Made by a program: the position numbers and the translations under genes. Below the pieces are notes generated by a model. It was not told the DNA's origin, searched no databases, and saw only the letters and a list, made by a program, of their open reading frames with translations. From Gelidibacter salicanalis (GTDB lineage Bacteria > Bacteroidota > Bacteroidia > Flavobacteriales > Flavobacteriaceae), in NCBI RefSeq assembly GCF_007997285.1, contig NZ_VORX01000002.1, positions 186,001 through 250,000 on the forward strand: a DNA stretch of 64,000 nucleotides, given 5' to 3'. Of the stretch, positions 16,395-25,308 are shown in pieces (position 1 is the stretch's first letter; every line of letters begins with the position of its first letter).

Positions 16395-18613
16395 AACAGT
16401 TTAGCTTATTAATTCTCTTAATTTTTTGTGGCACTTCTAGCCTCATGGCACAGGAGCCGGCGGATTATGTGAATCCGTTTATTGGCACTTCCAACTATGG
16501 CGCCACGTTTCCTGGGCCCATTGCGCCACGAGGCATGGCGAGTATCAGTCCGTTTAATGTGGCAGGACCGCAAAACACCTTGGAAAAGGACAGTCAGTGG
16601 TTGTCTAATCCGTATGTGAATGAAAATACATTTTTAACCGGTTTTAGCCACGTCAATTTGAGTGGTGTGGGCTGTCCAGATTTAGGAGTGCTATTGTTAA
16701 TGCCAACCACGGGCGAATTAGAAACTAATCACCTGAACTACGGTTCTACGTACAAAAATGAAGTTTCAAAAGCTGGCTATTACAGCACGGAAATCGATAA
16801 ATATAAAGTGAAAGCAGAGTTCACAGCGTCGACACGAGTAGGGGTGAGTAAATTTCATTTTCCAAAAGGTCAGGCGAATGTCTTATTGAATCTTGGATTA
16901 GGATTGACCAATGAGGAAGGTGCTATGGTGCAAGTCGTCTCATCAACGGAAATTGAAGGCATGCGTTCCGTTGGATCGTTCTGTTATAACAGTCCAGAAG
17001 CGGCATATCCGGTTTATTTTGTCGCTCAATTTTCAAAACCAGCCGATAATTTTGGCGTTTGGAAAAAACCTGCAACTTATGAGGGCGTTGAAGCACAATG
17101 GATGGGCTATAATGGCAAAACACGACTGATGGAGAAATCGACCAAAATGGTGGTTGGTGATAGTATTGGAAGCTATTTTACTTACAATTTTGAGAAAGCA
17201 GAAACCGTTACAGTTAACATCGGCGTGAGCTATGTCAGTATTGCCAATGCACGCGAGAACTTAGAAAAGGAAACCAATAACAAAACCTTTGAAGATGTTT
17301 ATAAAGACACCTATAACGCATGGAATGAAACACTCTCTAGAATCAAAGTGGAAGGTGGTTCTGAAGATGATAAAACCGTTTTTTATACCGCTTTATACCA
17401 CACCCAAATTCACCCGAATACTTTAAACGACGTCAACGGCGACTATCCTGAAATAAAAACAGGAAACATCGGAAATACTGATGGGACGCGCTATACCGTA
17501 TTTTCTTTATGGGATACCTATCGTAATGTGCACCAATTGTTATCGCTCGTTTATCCGCAGCAGCAGAATAATATGATCCATAGTATGTTGGATATGTATG
17601 ATGAAAATGGCTGGCTTCCAAAATGGGAATTAAATTCCACCGAAACCTTTACCATGGTGGGCGACCCAGCGAGTATTGTCATTGCGGACACCTATATGAA
17701 AGGTATTCGCGATTTTGATGTAGACAAGGCCTATGAAGCGATGCTAAAAAGTGCCGATCAGTTGGAAAACAACCCGCTGCGTCCAGGTTTGAAAGATTAT
17801 ATTGAAAAAGGATTTGTGACTACGGATCATGGTGGATCGGTTTCGACCACGCAAGAGTATAATGCTGCCGATAATGCCATCGCTCAATTGGCAAACGCAC
17901 TTGGTAAAAAAGACGATAACAAGCGGTTTAAGAACCGCTCGTTATCGTATAAAAAATTGTTCGATAAAGATTTGAAAATGTTGCGTCCTAGACTACAAAA
18001 CGGGGAATGGTACGAACCTTTTGATCCTTACGTTGGTGCTAATTTCTCTGAAAACATCGGATTTATTGAAGGTAATGCGTGGCAATATTCGTTCATGATA
18101 CCGCATAATATTGATGGACTCATAAAGTTGATGGGCGGCGGTAAGGACTTCACAGATCAGTTGCAAAAGATATTTGACACGGAGCAATTTGATATGGCTA
18201 ATGAACCGGGAATTGCTTATCCGTATCTATTTAATTATGTGAAAGGCGAAGAATATCGCAGTCAGCAAATGGTAGAAGATTTGGTTAGAAAACATTTCAA
18301 GAACAGTCCTGATGGCATCCCTGGAAATGATGATACCGGCACCATGTCTGCTTGGGTAGTCTATTCTATGATGGGCTTTTACCCAATCGCTCCTGGAGAA
18401 CCTGTTTATACCATTACCAAAACGTTATTCGATAAAATCACCATTCAATTAGATTCCAAATATTACAAGAATAGTGAGTTGGTTATTGAAAAAGAAACCA
18501 ATGGCAACGGTCGCATCGATCACATTTTAATCAATGGAAAAAAACATAAGGGATATTTTATTAGTCATGACGACTTGGTAAATGGAAACACAATGAAGGT
18601 CATTCTAAAATAA
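16391..18613 (+). CDS. GH92 exo-alpha-mannosidase (third of three, divergent)
   Basis: A 740-residue Sec-exported protein (signal ends SLMAQ). It carries YVNPFIGTSNYG, TGFSHVNLSGVG, VFSLWDTYRN and GNDDTGTMSAWVVYSMMGFY, all GH92 features. It lacks the usual HGNEPxHH loop: the corresponding site reads MANEPGIAYPYLFNY (Glu605), with no histidine pair. The absence of those histidines and the shorter loop imply a distinct substrate specificity. It overlaps the preceding GH92 by four bases and is followed by the PNGase-like gene. Three non-redundant GH92 enzymes in one run are typical of loci that dismantle high-mannose N-glycans bond by bond. Confidence 0.92.
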   Translation: MKQFSLLILLIFCGTSSLMAQEPADYVNPFIGTSNYGATFPGPIAPRGMASISPFNVAGPQNTLEKDSQWLSNPYVNENTFLTGFSHVNLSGVGCPDLGVLLLMPTTGELETNHLNYGSTYKNEVSKAGYYSTEIDKYKVKAEFTASTRVGVSKFHFPKGQANVLLNLGLGLTNEEGAMVQVVSSTEIEGMRSVGSFCYNSPEAAYPVYFVAQFSKPADNFGVWKKPATYEGVEAQWMGYNGKTRLMEKSTKMVVGDSIGSYFTYNFEKAETVTVNIGVSYVSIANARENLEKETNNKTFEDVYKDTYNAWNETLSRIKVEGGSEDDKTVFYTALYHTQIHPNTLNDVNGDYPEIKTGNIGNTDGTRYTVFSLWDTYRNVHQLLSLVYPQQQNNMIHSMLDMYDENGWLPKWELNSTETFTMVGDPASIVIADTYMKGIRDFDVDKAYEAMLKSADQLENNPLRPGLKDYIEKGFVTTDHGGSVSTTQEYNAADNAIAQLANALGKKDDNKRFKNRSLSYKKLFDKDLKMLRPRLQNGEWYEPFDPYVGANFSENIGFIEGNAWQYSFMIPHNIDGLIKLMGGGKDFTDQLQKIFDTEQFDMANEPGIAYPYLFNYVKGEEYRSQQMVEDLVRKHFKNSPDGIPGNDDTGTMSAWVVYSMMGFYPIAPGEPVYTITKTLFDKITIQLDSKYYKNSELVIEKETNGNGRIDHILINGKKHKGYFISHDDLVNGNTMKVILK

Positions 18614-18668
18614 GTATCTCGCTTAAAAACATCCAATGCTAACAATTATAGACAAACACAATTTTAAC

Positions 18669-19847
18669 ATGAAATCAAACGTATTAATTTTTACATTTTT
18701 AGTATTTGCAATTTTCTCATCAAGCGCTCAAAAGCCTTCTACTTACCGGGTTTTTGAAAAGCAACCTCTCAATTTCGGAGGTGAAAAAGGCAGCGATGCT
18801 GAAACGGTGCGTTTAATGGACGGCCGTTTGGTATATAAAAAAGTAACGGTACCCACATTTGCTAAAGGCACGGATGTGAACATCAAATTGACGGTGCGTT
18901 CTAGCGGCGACCGTTGGGACAAGTCGGGGTCTGTCTTCGTGGTTTCTGATCGTGACAAACTTTCCATTTTGGACATTGCAGAAAAGGATGAAAAATTCCC
19001 GACAGATTCTTATGTAGATGAGAAATACGCTGGATTGGTACAGGGAAAAAGCTACGAGCCAGTTGTTGAATTGATGCGTTTCATGACGCCGTTTGGAGTG
19101 GGACATTACAGTGATAATAAAGTTAAGTATCGAAGACCTGTATATATCCCATCTTGGGAAAAGGAAGTAGTGTGGGAGCATGATATTACCGCTTTAGAAA
19201 GCTTGGTGACGGGCACGTTTTATGTAGGCGTGTGGATCGATTCGTGGACCGCTGAAGGCTACGATTTTGATCTGGAACTGAGTTATTCTGACAGAACACA
19301 ACAAAAAGTTTCAGTACTGCCTATAGTGAATACCATTCCGTACGTTGGCGGACAGAAAACACCAGATAATTTCGCTCATAAAGATTTGGAGCAAACCATT
19401 CAACTGAAAAAGAATGCCAAAAACGTGAAATTGCATTACATCACTACCGGACACGGCGGGCATAGTGGTGGCGATGAATTCATCAAAATTAAAAACAGTG
19501 TCTATTTTAATAATACATTGGTTTTGGATACCATTCCATGGCGAGATGATTGTGCGTCCTTCCGACGATTCAATCCTACATCTGGCGTATGGATTAAAAA
19601 AGATTCGGCGTCCTACATCAGCCCAAAAACCAATAAATACGAAATAAAAGAAATTGAAGAACGCATTGCCTCTTCTGATTTGTCGAGATCTAACTGGTGC
19701 CCAGGCTCCTCAGTAGAACCTATGGTGGTGAGTTTAGGCGACTTAAAAGCGGGAGCGCACACGATTAAAATAAAAATTCCTGCAACGCCTGTGGACGGTG
19801 ACAAGCTGAACCATTGGTTGGTATCGGCATATTTGACTTACGAATAA
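18669..19847 (+). CDS. PNGase F-like peptide-N-glycosidase
   Basis: The ATG at 18669 opens on a signal peptide (IFSSSAQ); an upstream in-frame ATG at 18636 adds non-signal residues. The 393-residue product matches the two beta-sandwich domains of flavobacterial PNGase F: DRWDKSG (Asp84), RFMTPFGVGHY, an IDSW strand (Asp191), TTGHGGHSGGDEF (Glu270) and SNWCPGSSVEP. Recalled alignment puts these at the Elizabethkingia PNGase F positions Asp60, Glu118 and Glu206, so the second acidic residue is Asp rather than Glu. The enzyme hydrolyses the GlcNAc-Asn amide and releases whole N-glycans. It is the last gene before a strong terminator. Homology is clear though distant; activity is inferred. Confidence 0.85.
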   Translation: MKSNVLIFTFLVFAIFSSSAQKPSTYRVFEKQPLNFGGEKGSDAETVRLMDGRLVYKKVTVPTFAKGTDVNIKLTVRSSGDRWDKSGSVFVVSDRDKLSILDIAEKDEKFPTDSYVDEKYAGLVQGKSYEPVVELMRFMTPFGVGHYSDNKVKYRRPVYIPSWEKEVVWEHDITALESLVTGTFYVGVWIDSWTAEGYDFDLELSYSDRTQQKVSVLPIVNTIPYVGGQKTPDNFAHKDLEQTIQLKKNAKNVKLHYITTGHGGHSGGDEFIKIKNSVYFNNTLVLDTIPWRDDCASFRRFNPTSGVWIKKDSASYISPKTNKYEIKEIEERIASSDLSRSNWCPGSSVEPMVVSLGDLKAGAHTIKIKIPATPVDGDKLNHWLVSAYLTYE

Positions 19848-19874
19848 GCCTATAATTTTAGTTAAAAATGCTCT

Positions 19875-19920
19875 AATCAGCAGTTTATTACTTCGCGTAA
19901 TGAGCTGCTGATTTTTTTTT
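19875..19920 (+). terminator. Strong intrinsic terminator after the PNGase-like gene
   Basis: The outer stem aatcagcag (19875-19883) pairs with ctgctgatt (19905-19913), and the inner stem attac/gtaat closes a ttcgc loop; two G-U pairs join them into a ~17-bp helix. Ten T residues follow at 19911-19920. It separates the first enzyme operon from susC. Confidence 0.93.
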
Positions 19921-20023
19921 AACGTTTTCAAAAATCAATCGACGTGCCTATCAAGTTGTGTGACGATTGAGAGCTGTCATTCGTCTAATTTCGGACATAA
20001 TTTAACATAATTTTATATATTAT

Positions 20024-20039
20024 TGTCTTATGTAAGACA
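20024..20039. promoter_or_regulatory. Perfect palindrome upstream of susC, possible operator
   Basis: TGTCTTA and TAAGACA flank TG, giving a 16-base site with 7-bp arms, 41 bases before the susC start codon. It sits in an AT-rich intergenic region where a promoter must lie. The symmetry suits a dimeric regulator, but it is not a known HTCS site (HTCS proteins usually bind direct repeats), so its role is a guess. Confidence 0.35.
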
Positions 20040-20080
20040 TAGTTCTTCATGGATAAAATAATAACTTAAAATTAATATTA

Positions 20081-23000
20081 ATGATACAAAAAGGAAGTAT
20101 GTTGCTGCTTGTGTTCTTTTTGTTCGGCTTCATGGCCGTTCAAGCGCAAGTGACAGTAAAAGGTACAGTCACTGATGCCACTAATGGTGATCCCGTACCG
20201 GGAGTTAACATTATGGAAAAAGGAACAAGCAAAGGGGTAATTACTGATTTTGACGGTAAATATTCTATTGACGTAAGTTCAAATGGTACTCTTCAATTTA
20301 GTTATGTTGGGTATGCCACTCAGTCTATCGCTGTTAATGGTAAACAAACCATTAATGTGGTTATGGAGGAACAGAGTGAAGGTTTAAATGAAGTAGTTGT
20401 TGTTGGTTACGGCACCCAGAAAAAGGGCAACCTTACCGGTGCAATAAGTACAATTGACGCTGAAGTTCTAGAAAACAGGCCTGTAAGCAACGTTATGCAA
20501 GCCATACAGGGTTCTGCACCAGGACTACAATTAAGCGTTGGTAACAGCGGAGGTTCACCAGGATCGAGCATGAATATTAGTATTCGTGGGGTTGGGAATT
20601 TACAAGGAACTGGAGCACCTTTAGTAATTGTAGATGATATTCCGCTTAACGATCCGTCAGGATTAAACAATATCAATCCAAATGATATTGAAAGTATTTC
20701 TGTATTAAAGGATGCTGCTTCATCAGCAATCTACGGCTCTCGTGCTGCATTTGGCGTTATCTTGGTTAAAACCAAGAGCGGTGCTGGCGTACAAGGTCAT
20801 GAAATCACCTATTCTAATAACTATATCTATTCTTCTCCAACGAGAATCCCAGACATGATGAATTCTCTGGACTTTGCTAATTATTTCAACCTTGCCGCAA
20901 CAAATGGTGGAGGAGCGCCAATATTTAATGATGATACTTTAGAACGTATCAAGGCTTATTTAGCTGATCCGATAAACACGCCGGTTACTGTGGCGAACCC
21001 AAATGGTACGCAGTGGCAACAATATACAGGATCTAATGCCAACACGAATTGGTTTGACGTGATGTATAAGGATCTTGTGATGCGTCAACAACATAATCTT
21101 AGTTTTTCAGGAAACGAAAAGAAACTTTCTTATAATGTTTCAGGTTCTTTCTTTGATGCGCCAGGGATTATGAATTTCGGAGATGACAGCTACCAAAGGT
21201 ATACTTTGAACAGTAAAATTTCCAGTAAAATGAACGAATGGTTTACGGTGAATGCCAATGTCAGAATGGCTCGTGAAGATTTGGACAGACCAAGTTATGA
21301 TCCGGGACTTTATCTGCATAATATTGCCAGACGTTGGCCAACCAACGGTGTTGTAATGCCAAATGGTAGTTACAGTGATGGTTCTGAAATTCCTTTCCTT
21401 TTGGATGGTGGAAGACGTATGTCAAAAGATTACAGTACCAATGCTAGTATTGATCTAATTTTTGAACCAATTGAAGATTTAAAGATAAAAACAAGTTTGT
21501 TATACCAACGTAATACTAACAATATCACTTCCCATTCTGCAAAAGTTGGTGTGATAGAACCTAATGGTCAGGAGCGTTTAATTCAACAAAACAATAGTTT
21601 TGTGAGATATGCTTATGAACGGAATTATATTTCTCCAAACCTTGTAGTGTCTTATGACAAATCTTTTAATGAGGCGCATAACTTTTCAGGATTGTTAGGT
21701 TTTCAACAAGAAGATACCGACTATAGTGCGGTTCAAGCTTCCAAAAATGATCTAATTACGGATAATGTACCTTCTATTTCTACAGCTGTTGGTGAAGATA
21801 ATGTAGGTGATTCTCAAGGCTCTTTTGGAACACAAGGGTATTTTGGAAGACTCAATTACAACTATAAAGAGAAGTACCTTCTTGAAGTTAATGGACGCTA
21901 TGATGCCTCTTCGAGATTTGCACCGGATAGCCGATGGAACTTTTTCCCATCCATTTCTGCTGGATACAACATTGCGAAAGAAGATTTTTGGCCAGTAGAT
22001 GACATTAGTATGTTTAAAATCCGTTATTCTACAGGATCTATCGGGAACCAAAACGTTGCCAACTACCTCTACATCTCTCGTATGCCAATAAGAACCAACT
22101 TATGGTGGATAGGAAATGCAGGCAGACCAAACTATACGTTAACTCCTGGTCTTATTAGTCCAGATATTACTTGGGAAACTGTTAAAACTGATAATTATGG
22201 TTTGGATATAGCAGCGTTTAAGAATCGCTTACAAACCACATTTGAATATTTTATTCGTTCTACGGATGACATGTTTGGTCCAGCAGAGCGTTTGCCAAGT
22301 GTTTTAGGCACCTCAGCACCACAGGCTAACAATGCATCTTTAGAAACTAAAGGATTTGATTTCAGTATCACTTGGAAAGATAATATAGGAGAGGTTAATT
22401 ATAACCTAGGCTTTATCCTATCTGACGCGGTGACAAAAGTAACTAAGTACCGTAATCCTAACAATTTATTAAACACCTACCGAGAAGGACAAACGCTTGG
22501 AGATATATGGGGATTTGAAACTGTAGGGTTATATCAAAGTCAAGATGAAATTGATAATGGTCCAGATCTAACCAGATTCTATGGTGGTCAATGGTTTCCA
22601 GGTGATGTACACTACAAAGATCTTAACGGTGATGGTTTTGTAGATTGGGGTAAATCTACTACAGACGATCCGGGAGATTTAACCGTGATTGGTAATTCAA
22701 CACCGCGTTACCAATATTCATTTAATGGAGGTCTTGACTACAAAGGACTTGATTTTTCAATGTTCTGGCAAGGAATTGGTAAAAGAGATGTTTGGACAGG
22801 AGATGCTTACACCTTCGGAGCTGTAGGAAACCAATGGCAATCTGCCGGATTCCAAGAACATTTAAATTATTGGTCTGAAGATAACCCAAATGCATTTTTA
22901 CCAAGACCAACATTTAGAAGTGCTTGGAGGAACCAAGAAGTTCAAACCAGATATTTGCAAAACGGCGCTTATGTAAGATTAAAGAATGTGACGCTTGGTT

Positions 23001-23194
23001 ATAGCTTTTCTGAACTTGTACTCGAAAGATTACATCTTAAAAAACTTAGATTTTTTGTTACTGGAGAAAATTTGTTGACCATTACCAAAATGTCTTCCAT
23101 TTTTGATCCAGAAGCTACTGGAGGTAGTTGGGGAAATGGTAAAATATACCCACTTCAAAAATCGTTCTCGATTGGTTTAAATATTCAATTTTAA
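20081..23194 (+). CDS. SusC/RagA-family TonB-linked outer-membrane transporter
   Basis: A 1037-residue protein: signal peptide (ends AVQAQ), a carboxypeptidase-regulatory-like domain (~23-105) with GVITDFDGKYSIDV, then the TonB-dependent plug starting at EVVVVGYGTQKKGNLTGAIS, and a C-terminal beta barrel ending in a terminal aromatic (NIQF). SusC proteins form the channel through which SusD-captured oligosaccharides enter the periplasm using TonB energy. It is followed 12 bases later by its SusD partner. The pair stands between two terminators (19875 and 25002) and so is a separate transcription unit that can be induced strongly. Confidence 0.95.
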   Translation: MIQKGSMLLLVFFLFGFMAVQAQVTVKGTVTDATNGDPVPGVNIMEKGTSKGVITDFDGKYSIDVSSNGTLQFSYVGYATQSIAVNGKQTINVVMEEQSEGLNEVVVVGYGTQKKGNLTGAISTIDAEVLENRPVSNVMQAIQGSAPGLQLSVGNSGGSPGSSMNISIRGVGNLQGTGAPLVIVDDIPLNDPSGLNNINPNDIESISVLKDAASSAIYGSRAAFGVILVKTKSGAGVQGHEITYSNNYIYSSPTRIPDMMNSLDFANYFNLAATNGGGAPIFNDDTLERIKAYLADPINTPVTVANPNGTQWQQYTGSNANTNWFDVMYKDLVMRQQHNLSFSGNEKKLSYNVSGSFFDAPGIMNFGDDSYQRYTLNSKISSKMNEWFTVNANVRMAREDLDRPSYDPGLYLHNIARRWPTNGVVMPNGSYSDGSEIPFLLDGGRRMSKDYSTNASIDLIFEPIEDLKIKTSLLYQRNTNNITSHSAKVGVIEPNGQERLIQQNNSFVRYAYERNYISPNLVVSYDKSFNEAHNFSGLLGFQQEDTDYSAVQASKNDLITDNVPSISTAVGEDNVGDSQGSFGTQGYFGRLNYNYKEKYLLEVNGRYDASSRFAPDSRWNFFPSISAGYNIAKEDFWPVDDISMFKIRYSTGSIGNQNVANYLYISRMPIRTNLWWIGNAGRPNYTLTPGLISPDITWETVKTDNYGLDIAAFKNRLQTTFEYFIRSTDDMFGPAERLPSVLGTSAPQANNASLETKGFDFSITWKDNIGEVNYNLGFILSDAVTKVTKYRNPNNLLNTYREGQTLGDIWGFETVGLYQSQDEIDNGPDLTRFYGGQWFPGDVHYKDLNGDGFVDWGKSTTDDPGDLTVIGNSTPRYQYSFNGGLDYKGLDFSMFWQGIGKRDVWTGDAYTFGAVGNQWQSAGFQEHLNYWSEDNPNAFLPRPTFRSAWRNQEVQTRYLQNGAYVRLKNVTLGYSFSELVLERLHLKKLRFFVTGENLLTITKMSSIFDPEATGGSWGNGKIYPLQKSFSIGLNIQF

Positions 23195-23206
23195 TAACAT
23201 CATATT

Positions 23207-24946
23207 ATGAAATATACAAAATTCATTGCATTAACATTAATACTTGCCTTTAGTTTGGGCTGTTCTGATGATATGCTGGACAAATTGCCTCAGGATGAAA
23301 TTTCTCCAGAGGCCTATTGGAAAACTCCTAATGATCTCGCGCTGTTTTTAAATCAATTCTATACCTCCTTCCCTGTACATAATGGGTATAATGGTGGAAT
23401 ATTTGAGTTTGATAACAATAGTGATAATCTTGCCGATATTTTTGTAAACAACCGTTTAGTAGGTAGTACTACTAGTGTGCCAACGTCCGATGGTAATTGG
23501 GCTTATGGCTCCATCAGAGCGGTCAATTTTTATCTTGAAAACAGTGCCACTGCACAAGGAGATGCTGCATTAATCGATCATTATGATGGTGAAGCTTATT
23601 TTTTCAGAGCCATGTTTTACTACAACCTTCTTAAACGTTATGGAGGCGTACCATACATAGATAAAACGCTTACTACAAATTCGCCAGAATTGTATTCGCC
23701 AAGATTGGCCAGAAATGAGTTGGCCACCAAAATTATAGAAGACTTAGATATGGCTATCGCCAAATTGAAACCTAGAAGTTCAGCTGAGGCTTTTAGAGTT
23801 CATAAAGGTATTGCCTTATCTTTAAAATCGACGGTTGGACTTTATGAAGGAACTTGGGAGAAATACCATAACGGAACGGCATTTGCCGCACCGGTAAATG
23901 AAAGTGAAAAATTCCTTCAAATGGCAGTAGATGCGGCTGAAACCATTATCAATAATGGTGAATATACGCTCTACAATAACGGAACTTCAAAAACCTATTG
24001 GGATTTATTCAATAAGGTTGATTACTCTGGGGTTTCAGAAGTTATGTTTTGGAAAAAATATAGTGTTTCAGACGGTGTGAGCCATTATGTGGGGCATTAC
24101 CTTCCACATACAGGTTCTGGTACTGGCGTAACAAAATCGTTAGTAGATTCGTATTTAGCTAGTGATGGACAACCTATAGGTGTGAGCCCTCTATACAGCA
24201 GCGCTCAGGAAAATAGTCTTACCAATATAGTAAAAAATAGAGACCCAAGACTTGCGCAAACCATTGCCACACCGGGAGATTTATTAACGGAAAATTCTGG
24301 AGTGCCAAATGAACTATTTACATTTCCAACCTTTAGAGGTAACAATGAAATTACTAATACCACCGGTTTTCAAATTTATAAAGGTGGAATTACTGATAAT
24401 GCGCAACGTACAAATAGTTATACTGGTGCCATTATTTACAGATATGCTGAGGTACTTCTTAATTTTGCTGAAGCAAAGGCTGAACTAGGAACCTTAACTC
24501 AAGCTGATCTTGATAAGTCGATCAACTTACTTAGAGCACGTGTAGATATGCCAGCTCTTAATATTGCGCCTGTTCCAGATCCTAACAAAGCGTTTCCTGC
24601 ATTGAGTGACATCATTAATGAAGTGAGAAGAGAGCGCAGAGTAGAATTGGCATTAGAAGGTAAACGTTTTGACGATTTGATGCGTTGGGCAGCAGCTGAT
24701 GAACTAATTGTAGGAAAGCGTCTGCTAGGTTTTAAAATCATCGGAAGTGGAGCAATGGAAACTGAATTTTCAGATTTAATTGGAAATTCTATTCTCGTCA
24801 ACTCACAAGGTTATATTGATCCTTATATGAACACCATTCCGACGGGATTTGGCTTTAACCTTGGTAGAGATTATTTATCGCCTATCCCTACAGAACAAAT
24901 TGTTTTAAGTCAAGGAACTTTGGTTCAAAATCCAGGATGGGAATAG
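23207..24946 (+). CDS. SusD/RagB-family glycan-binding lipoprotein
   Basis: A 579-residue lipoprotein (lipobox FSLGC, Cys19). SusD hallmarks are seen: DKLPQDEISPEAYW near the start, EAYFFRAMFYYNLLKRYGGVPY in the TPR-like helices, YRYAEVLLNFAEAKAEL, and EVRRERRVELALEGKRFDDLMRW. It caps SusC and binds extracellular glycans. It is the only complete SusC/SusD pair in the window, so it probably serves N-glycan or LacNAc oligosaccharide import for the whole region. Binding-site aromatics cannot be assigned by eye. Confidence 0.95.
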   Translation: MKYTKFIALTLILAFSLGCSDDMLDKLPQDEISPEAYWKTPNDLALFLNQFYTSFPVHNGYNGGIFEFDNNSDNLADIFVNNRLVGSTTSVPTSDGNWAYGSIRAVNFYLENSATAQGDAALIDHYDGEAYFFRAMFYYNLLKRYGGVPYIDKTLTTNSPELYSPRLARNELATKIIEDLDMAIAKLKPRSSAEAFRVHKGIALSLKSTVGLYEGTWEKYHNGTAFAAPVNESEKFLQMAVDAAETIINNGEYTLYNNGTSKTYWDLFNKVDYSGVSEVMFWKKYSVSDGVSHYVGHYLPHTGSGTGVTKSLVDSYLASDGQPIGVSPLYSSAQENSLTNIVKNRDPRLAQTIATPGDLLTENSGVPNELFTFPTFRGNNEITNTTGFQIYKGGITDNAQRTNSYTGAIIYRYAEVLLNFAEAKAELGTLTQADLDKSINLLRARVDMPALNIAPVPDPNKAFPALSDIINEVRRERRVELALEGKRFDDLMRWAAADELIVGKRLLGFKIIGSGAMETEFSDLIGNSILVNSQGYIDPYMNTIPTGFGFNLGRDYLSPIPTEQIVLSQGTLVQNPGWE

Positions 24947-25308
24947 TGAGAACACACTAATATTTTAAAATAACATAGTGCAGTAGAGTAGTCCTAGTGT
25001 AAATCCCGCCCAAGTTAATTGGGTGGGATTTTTTATTCTATTGTGAGTCTAACTTCTCACAGTGCTAATATTAATGCAGTATTGACTGTTGCTGAGGTTT
25101 TACTCAATCGGTTGCGTAGAATTTTATGAATTCTCATCCCAGAAATCAGTATATTTTGCTTATTTTAGGCAATTAATTTGGCCCGCATTTTAGAACGTTG
25201 CCAATAGATTTTTTTCTTCTTGCAATTGTTGAATTTGCTGGGAAATTAATCTCATAAATAGGAAGTATCAATTCATATATTTTACACCCTACAACTAAAC
25301 ATTTCATC
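24947..25308 (+). other. Intergenic region between susD and GH2
   Basis: 362 bases with no gene. It begins with the susD terminator hairpin (25002-25034). The remainder is AT-rich leader DNA that must hold the promoter for the GH2 pair, but I found no convincing flavobacterial -7/-33 promoter match. An inverted pair TGTGAG/CTCACA at 25042-25061 is noted without an assigned role. Confidence 0.7.
25002..25034 (+). terminator. Intrinsic terminator after susD
   Basis: aatcccgcccaa (25002-25013) pairs with ttgggtgggatt (25019-25030) with one G-U pair across a gttaa loop, and is followed by a T-run to 25034. It ends the susCD unit. Confidence 0.93.

Noticed and set aside
18813-19181. 122-residue - strand ORF
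   Set aside because: It lies antisense inside the PNGase F-like gene and looks like a shadow of conserved coding sequence.
25042-25061. CRP-type operator (TGTGAG/CTCACA)
   Set aside because: The spacing between half-sites is longer than a CRP site and it lies right behind the susD terminator, so chance pairing is likely.
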